A stretch of 64,000 nt of DNA. It comes from Lytechinus pictus. Its lineage: Eukaryota; Echinodermata; Echinoidea; Temnopleuroida; Toxopneustidae. The notes below the pieces were generated by a model. It worked only from the letters and a program-made list of their open reading frames with translations. It was not told the origin of the DNA and searched no databases. A program made the position numbers and the translations under genes. Location of the stretch: contig NC_087251.1 of NCBI RefSeq assembly GCF_037042905.1, positions 35,954,501-36,018,500 of the forward strand. Reading direction: 5' to 3'. This document shows positions 37,506 to 49,500 of the stretch, piece after piece (within the stretch, counting starts at the first letter, position 1; the number at the start of each line of letters is the position of its first letter).

Positions 37506-40500
37506 GTAAGAAGATCGGTACTGTACAGTCGTGTGTGTAGTGTGTGTGGCTGATCAGAGTTCAGACATGGCCCATGCCCTGGGCGGTCAGCTCGCCGCTG
37601 GAGCGGCACCGGTACGGTACGGTAGTGGTTACCGTACGGATACGGCACCAGGCCAGGGCTAGCTCAAGTTGTGGGTGAAACCGGGGGTTGGGGAGTGGTG
37701 GATTGTCAGGAGGTATTTGGAGAGTAAAATACTCTTCCAGATGCCCTAATTAATCTTACATCACAAAAGTAATGAAAAACAACTGTTAAAAATGGTAATT
37801 CTGCTTGCAATTGCATTGATTATCAATATTAGGGAGACCGCGCGGACGTCAATTGCATTCCGCCTTTTGTTACACGCCGCACGGACCTTCAACGAGCAGC
37901 TCACAAAAATACGACATGTCTCTCATTATTTTGCCATCACAAAACAAAATAGTCAATATATATCAAAATAAGCCAACAACATCATCATCAAGTATATTCT
38001 CAAGCTAATCAATGTCGAAATAAAAGAGATCGTGGTGTTTTATCATGCTTTTGAAGCAACGGAAATGACCCCTCACTCACCGGTTTGAACAACGGTTCGT
38101 CAGCGCGAACGCTAACACACGCAAATTCGCATAGGTCGCATTTCCCCTCGAAATGGTCAGAGATTTTGGAGCAAAATTCCACTTTAAAGCATTTTCGACA
38201 CTTGATCCTCACATCGTATGATCATGATCTATATACCAAAAGAAAGGAAATAATTTGCTCTGTATACTCATATCGGTTTACAATTCACTCGCTTTCGCCA
38301 AAAAAAGATATAATGAGAAGTAACATTCCTTCTGCGATAGCGAGAGTACGATTAAAGTCTCTGTACGTAAACCGAGTCCAGTTTGCATTTTCGACGATGC
38401 TGAATCCGATTATGACATCATTTTTTCGCATATCCCTGAGGATCATGTGTCGGATTGCAATTCAAAATACCCTTACCATGCGAGTTTTTGAACAGCGAAA
38501 AAAGGGCGTGGTAAACCCGATGACGCCAGATTAAATACGCGCTTTCTTAATGACGTCAAGCGGTCCCGCGCCTATGGTCACGTGCCCAACCGGCGCGAGA
38601 ATTCAAAGTTCATCGCGGGTGTCGCTGTGCGCAATGCTATGGAGTTTCAATGCAATTTTGTCTACATGTACTTTGTGAATGATCGTGAGTGTATCGCTTA
38701 CACACATGCACGTGGATGATTTGCATTTGCACATGTAAACTTAGTGACTCATCACTGGTGTAATCATTCAACCGTGCATGTATTTTGATCTGTCCATTTA
38801 TCATCCCATGTTTTACATCAATCTTTGAATTATCTTTGGTCGATATATCAAAGTCTCGCGGCAGCAATCATATTCAACCAAAACAACAATGTAAGTGGAA
38901 GAAGACGGTCCAAATAATATTTCATCAAGATGCATCAAGGCCGGTGTGCTACCGGGACCTCGACATTTTTAAATATTTTTTTTTAATGAATTTTCGAGCC
39001 GGCCAGACTTTGATATATTGACCAAAGATGATGCACCCAGAGAGAGAGAGAGAGAGGGGGGGTTGCTGAGAAGAGAAGAGAGGGAGCAGAAAAAGAGATA
39101 AGTTAGATGTAAGGGGAGAGGTCGGAGTAGCAGTGTGATGAGAATTTATGTAAATTGGGTAGAGACCTCGGGGTAGAGACAAGTTCACGTTGTGTAATTG
39201 AACAAAAGAGATCAAGCAAAAAAAAAATTGAACGTTGACCATGCTAAATTATATAGTCCTGGATGATGTCAAAAGTCAGAAGGCAGGTGCAATCTACCCC
39301 CCCCCCCCTCTACCAACCTGTACCTTCATCGGCACAAGAATTTAATTGATAGAATAATAATTTTGCTGTCCGTCTTCGTATATATCCCTCGAACTTCGAA
39401 GGATGATAAAAAAAGCCGTCTCTAAGTCCAAATATTTTGCCCATTTCCCGGACTCATTTCTTCATACTTACAGTAGAAAGGCTCTTATAATCCTATATAA
39501 AATGATTCCACTTATTCCATATGGAGAGTGTCCTTTTTTCAACCATGGTGTTGGAGGTACTTGTATACCTCTCCATGATTCAACTCTGATCGTGATTCAG
39601 CTGTGCATGGACCTTTCGTTGGAATATCCGTTACCATGGTGACCGGCGGCCAAGATAACATGCAGGTGGTCATTGTTTACAAATATCTGGAGACTGAGAA
39701 TGGAGGTTAAATGCCGCGTCATTCCCAGGGGTCCATGTTCTGAACATGGAAACGATTGTGGTTGAGCCCCGTTCCCACGGTAGTTGCCATGACAGAGTAA
39801 CTATAATCATATACATGTAGTAAGTTCTTTGGATCCCAGTTTTCAAAGCCTTCACAAATCATAGGAAATTTATCAATTACAACTCGCTATCTACGACAAA
39901 TATAATAATGACTGTGTTGGAATCAGTTACAACCAAAATGCTAAATAAAAAAGAGGGGTTAATTATATTTGAAGAGGTGAATCCAGGAATTACCAGAACG
40001 GGGGGGGGGGGGGGGGTACGCTGTTTGGACGAAAAGAAGTTGGCTGCCACTGTGAAGTTGACAACTCGATAATTTTCTGACAATCAAGCAAAAAGAAATC
40101 AAAATGGAGTGGATGGAAACTTGTCGCCCCCCCCCCCCACCAGCACTGATTAAAAGCATTTAAAAACAATTTTCAAGAAGAATCAACGGGATCACGAATA
40201 AGAAAGAGAATCACACATTAAAAAAAATCAATTACATGCAGAATTAAATTCATAGAACAATAATTTTGCTGGCCGTCTTCGTATATATCCCTCGAACTTC
40301 GAAGGATGATTAAAAAAAAAAGCCGTCTCCAAGTCCAAATATTTTGCCCATTTCCCGGACTCATTTCAGTCATTATTTTTCTTCATCTTAATGCTTACAG
40401 TAGAAATGCTCTTATATATAATCCTATATGAACTGATTCCACTTATTCCAGATCGAGAGTGTCTTTTTTTTCAACTATGGAGGTCCCTCTCCATGTTTCA

Positions 40501-43500
40501 ACTCTGATCGTGATTCAACTGTGCATGGACCTCTCGGTCCATGAACTGAACATACGTTGGAATGTCCGTTACCATGGTGACCAGCGGCCAAGATAAGATC
40601 ATTGTTTACAAATATCTGGAGACTGAGAATGGAGGTCAAATGCTGGGTCATTCCCAGGGGTCCATGTTCTGAACATGGAAACGATTGTGGTCGAGCCCCG
40701 TTCCCACGGTAGTTGCCATGACAGAGTAACTATAATCATATTAGTTCTTTGGATCCCAGTTATCAAAGCCTTCACAAATCATAGGAAATTTATCAATTAC
40801 AACTCGCTATCTACGACAAATATAATAATGACTGTGTTGGAATCGGTAACAACCAAAGTGCAAAATCAAGAAGGGGGTTAATTATTTGAAGGGGTGAATC
40901 CAATTATCAGAACGGGGGGGGGGGGGGTGGGGTTACGCTTTTTGGACAAAAAGAATTTGGCCGCCACTGTCAAGTTGACAACTGGATAAATTTCTGACAA
41001 TCAAGCAAAAAGAAATCAAAATGGAGTGGGTGGGAACTTGCCCCCCCCCTCCCACCAGCGCCTGATTAAAAGCATTTAAAACAATTTTCAAGAAGAATCA
41101 ATAAAATTGATAAAAAAGAGAATCACACAATTAAAAAATCAATCCCATGCTGAAAACTACATGCTGATTCTTCTCATTCTTTGCCTCGCCCCCCCCCCCC
41201 CGCCCCATCTCGTCTCAAATTTTGGGGAATACCTTTTTCATGAGGTGATGATTAAACTTTCTCTGTCTTAGCAGATACACAACTCGATAATGTACTGCCA
41301 CATCACATGCAAATCACAGACAAATGCCAGACTCTCTCAGACCATGTCAGACATAAATATAAGGAAATTTCCACGCCGTGTCGTGAGCCACGTGGGAAGG
41401 TACATTGAATGGACACACTTTTGATGCACACAAATAATCCCAGACACATTTCATCATAAGCTTTTGTCTCTCTCATAACCTCTCAAGCATTGGTTCTGGA
41501 CGTTACGATCGCGTCTCTTTCCCCCTCTCTCTCCCTCTCTCTTTCTATGCATTGCATTCGCTCGTGACATGGCTTGACCTAAACGCACCCGTACGGGTGC
41601 GTAACTCGAACTTTTGAAGACAGTCGGGGTCAAAGTAATACATATTCATGACCGTGTAGCGTAAAAATCATGGCGCGCTGACATCATTAGCAACATTCGC
41701 GGAGACTCCTCCTTACGAGGGAGGCCTTCATTTCCTGAATTGGACGTGAACGCGTATCGTGGATGATCATATTTTGGGAGGTTTTTGAGCTATTATTGGC
41801 GGAAAAATGTCAATTTTTCTTCGCTTGTAACTTTGCAGTAAAATGGAATAACTTCAAGAAATTCGGCAGTTGGTATGAGTGAAATTTTCCCTATAAAATG
41901 ATTACAGTCATAGCACGTAAGTCCAACCCTATCCAAAGATAAAAATTAGGTCCGGTCTCCCTATCAATATCATGCATGTTTTGAAATTGAGTTTGACAAA
42001 TGTGACAAAATTAATGGGGGGGGGGGGGGGTACTTAGTATAAATTGTCTGTGCCATGGTCCAGACCCCCATTATCATTATCAATCTAAATTTCTGTTCCA
42101 GAGCATCATCCAGATCCATTTAGAAGTAGAAATTCCTATTCTGTCCCTTTCCAAAGACACTCAAAGTCTCAATTTCGTTTTTTTTTTAATTCAAGTGCAG
42201 TGCCCGCCCACTTAAACTTTTTCAAGTTATACTCTGCACAGCACAGTGACAAAATTGCCATTGACTGCATTTGATGGGAGTGATTCTGAGACCTGGATCT
42301 GGATCTGGATGTATACGATGCAGGGCCCTCCTGGGCATAAACGCATCGGGTGAGAGAGGGCGGAGTAAGGATTAGAAGGTTCTGTCAATGGCCTTCTTGA
42401 ATGAACTTGTCGATGTTGAGTTGATGACAGCGTCACTCAGGTGATTCCACTCAATGATAGTGGATGGGAAGAACGAGTTCCTGTATTGTTCAGTTCGTGC
42501 TCTGATTGGATTATAGCACTTGTTATTATTTGTCACTTGCCTATCTATGATATTTGTAGTGTCACAGTTTTCAAATTGTTTGGCACGGATACGTCTTTTG
42601 GATTTTATAGGTTGAGCAAAATTTTGGATTGGGAGAGCTGGCACCTTTGATTGGTTCATTGCACTGAAACATGACCAGTTTCATGCATACTCCAGACAGC
42701 TGGCAGCCTTCTGTTTCGAGGAGTTTTTTAATTTTTTTGAATTTCTCCTGGTACACAGACGGCTTACGATCGTGCAGCCGCCATTAGGGGGTTGAAAATG
42801 CAAAATCCCCCTGAACGGGGTTCATCGATTTTTGTCTTTATTTCATAGAAATATATAAAAAGAACTGGACCAAAAGAAAGATTATTCCGTTATGGCCTGA
42901 AATGCACCAAAACAGGGAAAAAAAACTTAAAAGGAAAAAAACAGTGACTTACTTCAGCTGACGCGCAACTCCCACTTCCCTGGTTTATCCTAACTTCATG
43001 ATAAAACATATGGCCATGAGTCCCTGTACAGATCGAGTTAGAACTTCGGTCTCTGTATTTGGTGAGTGGAGCCAACGGAGTTCAGCGGAACAACCAATAT
43101 AACATAGACCAAAGCTTTTGGTCTCTGCATACTCATGCAACACTCCGAAACACAGAATTTGTACTGTTCTAGAGCATTGCCTTTTTAGCAATCGTTGACC
43201 TAGAGCAGCCCCGGAGACCCCCATTTTAAGACCACAGTTTAGTTCCAGAGCCCCTATTTTCGTAACTCATGATTATTGAATTCTGACATTTCTTTGCAAA
43301 ATCCAGATGTTATACCAAAAGCTTAGGAACAAGAAAAATTTGATGACGGTTACCTGGTCATCTTGGTTTTTGTCATGGAAAGTAGTTGTGCAAATGGAAA
43401 CACTGCATGGTTTCATTATCTGGCTGACGATAGGGCCAACAATTGCACAGTTAAAAAGCGAAGATAGCAGCATAATCATTGACCAATTTTTCTTTCCATC

Positions 43501-46500
43501 TCAGAATTAGAAAAAAATTGGTAAATCATTTTGTGCAGACTAGACAAAAAAGGGGAAGATGATTTCATCTGTACAAGTTTCATTTTGTCATCTGCAGGCA
43601 GGAAACAGTTTTCCAGGCCTTGTTTACAGGCATTTATTTTTTCAATGTGCATTTGATACCAATGAGTTTCAAGTGTGTTGGAGAGTAAATCAAATGATTT
43701 TTACTCTCCATATGCGTCAGGGGAGAGGGTGGTAGGAAGGAGGAGCTCAAGCTACAAAAGAGCTTGTAATTAGGGCATTATGCAGTATGTATCTCTAAAT
43801 TGGGAACCATTATTCACTTTGTCCACAAATGTGCATTTAAAAAATCAACATATGGTTCCAGAGTTTTTGTCCTGATTTAATATCCAACATTGGGTTTCGG
43901 GAACAGCTCTATTTCAGCTGTGATCTCAATGTCCATGTCCAAACTCTCAATTGGACCTCCTTCTTATCTGTAGTTTTGATAAAGACTGAAGTTAGCAAAA
44001 AGAATTTGTGGCTAAACATAAATTGTGCAAACAGCTGCAAACTTGCATTAATTTATATCTAATTAGCATATCATATATTCAAATAACATTGGCATTAAAT
44101 TGCGAGCAGGGCATAAATTTCAATGCAACATATTCTATTACAACAATAAAAACAGCCAAATTGAAAACAAATAATTTGTGTAGTATTTTTTTATATCCAG
44201 ATCTTGCAGTATATGGTCATTCTTGTTTAATTCTAGGTGCGTGCTCAAAACCAGGTGCTGAAGAAAGCGGTCATCGAGGAGCAAGCCAAGCAGAATGATG
44301 CAAAGGTCAGTTCACAAATACATGTATTTTAAATCAGAAGTAAATAGTAACCCTTTCATTAAGCCATAAGAAGTTTTATATCTAACGGAACAAAGGTACT
44401 TGATTTTCTAAACTAATTCCCAATAAAGTCCCAAAACAGCTACCCTGAATCAAATTCTCTTGATTTTAGAATTAAGATTACCTAGGTAGGATTTTGATTG
44501 AGAGATGGATAGTTTCTTTGTAGGTATTTGTTTACTTTGTCTAGAATGTATATTAGAGCAATTTTTCTATCAGCTAAGAATTAGGAATAATATCCTTGCA
44601 ATATTGTAAGAATGAAATTTAACATGAATTAATAGCTTTTTTTTCTTTCAATCCAAGGATACATTGATAGGGAGCACACATGTTTAGATACTGCAGATAT
44701 CTCAAGCTTTTGTTGTTCAGTCCAACACTATATTCATTTAATTCAGTTGTGTCTGGTTATGAATGGTAATATTACTTCTTTGGCATTTTTTATTTTTAAT
44801 TCTTTTAAAATGGCAGTAAACAAGAAAATTTTGTTTTACTATCCCATTTAGGAGCAACTCAAAATCCGTGATCAGAAAATCCGGAAGTTCGAGCAGGAGC
44901 TGGACAGCTTGACCTTCCGTAACCAGCAGCTGACCAAGAGGGTCAATGTCCTGCAAGATGAACTGGACATACATGAATCAAAGGGCAAAAAGAGCAAGGT
45001 AAATTAACAAAAACATTATTAAAAAGATATTCTAATCCTAAGTTATTTTACTGAGAGGTGTTTCATAAAGCAATTGTCAGTGATTTTTAATGGCTAATTT
45101 GTTTTGAGCAAATCAGATGCAAGGATTTCAGTAGCTTATAAAAGTAGTTAGTGGACATACATGAGTCCAGAGATGCCAACCCTCCCGATTTCATCGGGAG
45201 GCTCCCGAAAATTCATCCCAACTCCCGCCCTTACGATTACCATCTTTATCCTCCCGAAATTACGATTTTTTTGCATTGATCAAATTGGATTGGAAACTCA
45301 TGTATCGTCTGCTAATTGTAGCATGTAGTAACTCAATTACGTTCGCTGCTTCTAAGTTATGTGTGAAAGGTAGACAAATAAGGAGCAGCGAAAAGCTGGT
45401 GCATGTGATATGCCCAACGGGAATCCACTGTGCACCAGGCCGGTAGGCCCGGCTAGCTTCGCGAGGCGTGTGCGCTCGCGGCCACTGTAATTGTCGAGTC
45501 GTGCGGTGGAATATCGGTGTGTGATTTCGGCGTATTGATGGGTTGATATTGACACGAAATGGCGGAAAATCAACAAAAGAAGACCAAGAAATGGTCTCAG
45601 AAGTATAAGACTGAATACAGTCTCCAGTACCCATGTATTCGGAAGTCGGAAAGAGGAATTTACCATGCATTTTGCACAATTTGCAGCGTGGACATTTCAG
45701 TTGAGCACGGAGGTCGTGATGATATTCGGAAGCACGTAGGGAGCAAACGGCATACGGACATTGCGAAGACGAGATCTTCGAGCTCCACTAGTACCCTGTT
45801 GACTTATTTCACCAAGCAAGGGACCAGCGAGGAGGAAGACGTTACCCGCGCTGAGCTTTTCTTTATAATAATAAAGAGGATAATTCCTCATTATTATTAT
45901 TGTTTAACAGGTACTTTTCTTCTATTGTCCCCTCATTTTTTTTACATATAAAAGCATATTTGATATTTTTCTTTGATTTTTATGTTAAAAAAGTGGGAAC
46001 AATGTTTCTTTAAAAACATGTGAAATGCTCCAAAATAAGGGTCAGATTGCACCAGAGAGCATCTAGAAACCCAGAGCTTCCAGGGCCCTAAGGCTGGACC
46101 CCGGCCGCAAGGGTCGAGCGCTCCGCGCTCGAGATGTGCGCTACGCGCACATAATTTGGAGTCGGTTGCAAATCCTCCCTAATTCTGATTTCCAAAAGTT
46201 GGCATCTCTGTGAGTCAAAGGGCAAAAGAGTAAGGTAAAATAAAAACACGATTTTAAAAAAGATATTCTAATCTTAAGTTCTTTTACTGAGGAGTGTTTC
46301 ATGAAGCAATTGTCAGTGATTTGTAATGGCTAATTTGTTTTGAGCCAATCAGATGTAAGGATTTTAGTAGCTTATAACAGTTTTAGTTAAAATGACTAAT
46401 TATTTGTTCCATGAATTGCTCCCATGTCCTGTGTTAAAATTAAAGAGATCAAGAAAAGATCAACCTACATTATTCATGTGCCATAGATGAAGGATATGTT

Positions 46501-49500
46501 ATATTGAAGTGCTTAAAAGGCCCCAGCAACCAAGCTATGTGAGCTCATCTATGTCAGTGTGTTGATCTGCTTACAATTTGTTCCTCATTTCATAAAGTGA
46601 TGGATGGGTGCACAATCAAAGGAAATTTGATTTTTATGAACACACTCTCAAAGACTTGGGGCTCAATATCAACCTCTTTAATCCATGAAGGTTCAATGGA
46701 ATTTACATCTTGTACTACTCCTTATTTCTGTGTGTGTTTGCATGATTCTCAATATAGACCATCTAGGCATTAGACTAAATGACAATTGCACCTTGTGAGT
46801 ATTAGATCAAATGATGGTGGGACAAAATGGTAATTATACCCAATTAATAGTAGATCAAGTATTAAGCTCTGAGAATTAGACCACCTGCTAAGTAGACCAA
46901 GTGGATACAAACATGTTAGAACCTGACTGAGGTATGATGTTGTATTTTCTTCAACCAGAATAAAGACATGGACAATGCCACTCATGTGAAGACATCGCCC
47001 AATGTGATAGGAGAGGAACTCAGAGGAAAAATACATGAAAACGAAACACTCCACAAACAGGTAAATACAATTTTCAGTTAAATTATTATTTGGTTCCAGG
47101 TTTCATATTGCATTTGTATCCTGATAAATCATGATAATTACAATTTACATAACCGTATTTTAATTTTCAATTAACATTATGATTTGGTTCAAATTGTCAT
47201 CTTACATGGTGTTCTGGTAAACATCAATCATATTGATAATGTCTTTCCACAGTTCCATTTAACATTACCATGTTTAGGTGTTAAATTGATTGAAAAAATT
47301 GAGTTTTCAGATTCTTTATAAAGGGATTTGGTTCAAATAATCATCTTGCATCGTATCCTGGTAAATATCAGTCATAATGATATTGTCTTGCTTCGGTTCT
47401 ATTTTATATAACCATGGTAAATGTTTCATTTTCTGTAATCATGTCGATACTTTCAATTGAATTGCCTTATAGAAAAGTGTCCTTGTCCTTAAAAATACAA
47501 AACTTAAAACATTTATTTCTTAGGTTACTTTTGTTTTGATCTTGTAATAATTTAATGGCCATACTTTTGTTGATACTGCAATATAGCTTTATGACCTATC
47601 TGAAGAGCATAAGAAGATAGTAATGGAACTCAGCAGCCAGCTGGCCATTCTAGAATGTGGCAGTAGCCAGCATCATAGCATGATAGAGGCCTCTGAGAAA
47701 CAACAAAGAGACAACATATATGTCTTTGTTAGATTTATTTTGATCTTATGATATTTTAATGACCATCCTTGTCTTGTCAAAAATAAGATGTGACCCATCT
47801 GAAGAGTACAGGAGATTGTGACAGAACTCAGCAGTAAAATCACCTTTGATCATGTACTTCCGTTGAATCGTTTGAAAGACATTTGAAAACATACATATTT
47901 TTGTTGTAGTGTAATTGTAATATTGGAGAGCAATTTGTATAAAGCGCATAGAGCAATTTTGATTGCTTATGCGCTGTATAAGTACCAATTTATTATTATT
48001 ATTATTATTATTTGTATTATTATGTGTATTATTATTATCATTATTATTAAACTGGCCAATCTGGAGCAGGACAGCAGCCAACATCATAGCATGGTAGAGG
48101 CATCTGATAAACAATACAAGGAGATCCTCCAACATTTATTTCTTTGTTTAGTTCTGTTAAGATCTTACTGTATAGTTTCACGGCCATCCCTGTTTCGTTT
48201 ATAATACAGCTCTATGACCTATCTGAAGAACACAGGAAAATAGTGACAGAGCTTAGCAGTAAACTGGCCAATCTAGAACGTGACAGTAGCCAGCATCATA
48301 GCGTGATAGAGGCATCTGAGAAACAATTCAAGGAGACCCTAGAACGGCTTCAGCAGGAGAGGGCCAGGATGGAGGTACAGCTCCAGGCCAGAGACAAAGA
48401 GGTGTGTTCACACTTGATCTACAAACACTTTGATTGAATTTACATCTGAATAATTGATAGGCCTGGGAGTAAATCTCAAACCATCGAAGCATTCGATCAG
48501 TTTACCAACAATCAGCAACTGAATATTCCTTCACTAATAAAATATTTGCCAGATGTTGATTACTGATTTGAGACAATCGATTGTCAAAAGTGCATGGTTA
48601 TAATCTTTGATAATGGACAATAAAGTGCAAGATAGCAAATCAAATTTATGCTAGCATTTAATGAATTCCAAGCATTGTAACTCTTCCAAGACACAAAAAT
48701 GGGGGGTTTTTGCAACCTCATCACAGACGGCTAATTTGTATTTTGCTACAGGTGCTACAATATGTCAACTTTTTTGTTATTTTTTATAATCCAGGAATCT
48801 TGAATGTTCGAACCATTCAATTGTTTATCCCAGCAAATAATCAAATGGAAAAAAAGGTTATTTGTCCCAGGCCTAAGTAATTGATTTGGATTTTGATTCC
48901 TGGACAATGTTACTAACTGCCTCTAATAACAAGCCTCGTGATAGATTGCCCTGTGAAAATGGAATGAATGTAATCAACAACACAAAGATATTTTTACCAG
49001 ATAATGAAAACGGAGGAATATTTACTATGCCCTGTGTGATATATTGAAATTTGAAAACAAATGAAAGAAATTAAAATACTTGATGGCTTAATTTTCGCAT
49101 ATATAATGTAATGATGCCAAAGTGGTGTACAACTTGTATGGTTATGAATGGCCACCTGCTTAATTTTATCACATTTATTTGTCTAGTAATTATAATGCCC
49201 GCATGAATAATTTGTAGGGCTTGCATTAAAACAATTCTATTTTTTATTTCATTGTCGATATAAAGTGACATTTGCAAATGTAGAGAACTGATTAACTTCC
49301 ATCTATTTGAAATGAAATTCATTTTATTTGCAGCTTCTCATGTTGCTGATATTAGTACAAATATTAGACCTTTTGTTAAAATGTTCTGTGATGTTTGATC
49401 TATTTTGGTAGGTACGTGAAGCCCTTATCAAGGCTGAACAGTGTTCCGAGGAGCTGAGGAGAACTAAAGAAGATCTCGGTAGCAAGTTATCTTGGGCGAC

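Larger units (their letters stand above)
37506..44236 (+). other. PPP1R21 intron 1
   Basis: 6.7-kb first intron. Most of it (37830-41962) is one transposable element with target duplication; an antisense LINE 3' end follows (42294-42780). Just after the donor is a CG-rich patch (37560-37660) with repeated GTACGG. From 42780 to 44236 nothing is recognised. Confidence 0.7.
45151..46400 (+). pseudogene. Duplicate of PPP1R21 exon 3 tail plus intron start, split by hAT
   Basis: TGGACATACATGAGTC at 45151-45167 and TCAAAGGGCAAAAG from 46213 together mirror exon 3 positions ~44966-44998, followed by the same intron start (AAGATATTCTAATC...) and the same MITE. The unit is about 185 bp. The donor-like AAGGTAAAA is retained; no acceptor is present. 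Confidence 0.88.
44999..46958 (+). other. PPP1R21 intron 3
   Basis: Holds two MITE copies (45056-45150 and 46289-46423), a duplicate of the exon 3 tail split by a hAT-like element (45168-46210), and a degenerate minisatellite (46755-46915). Confidence 0.75.
47061..48209 (+). other. PPP1R21 intron 4
   Basis: The proximal half (47061-47500) shows nothing recognised. The distal half holds two truncated copies of exon 5 with their upstream intron sequence, the second split by a SINE. Confidence 0.75.

Noticed and set aside
37950..38534. 149-codon plus-strand frame inside the 4.1 kb element
   Set aside because: No domain recognised; it overlaps the opposite-strand CxxC frame, which is itself uncertain.
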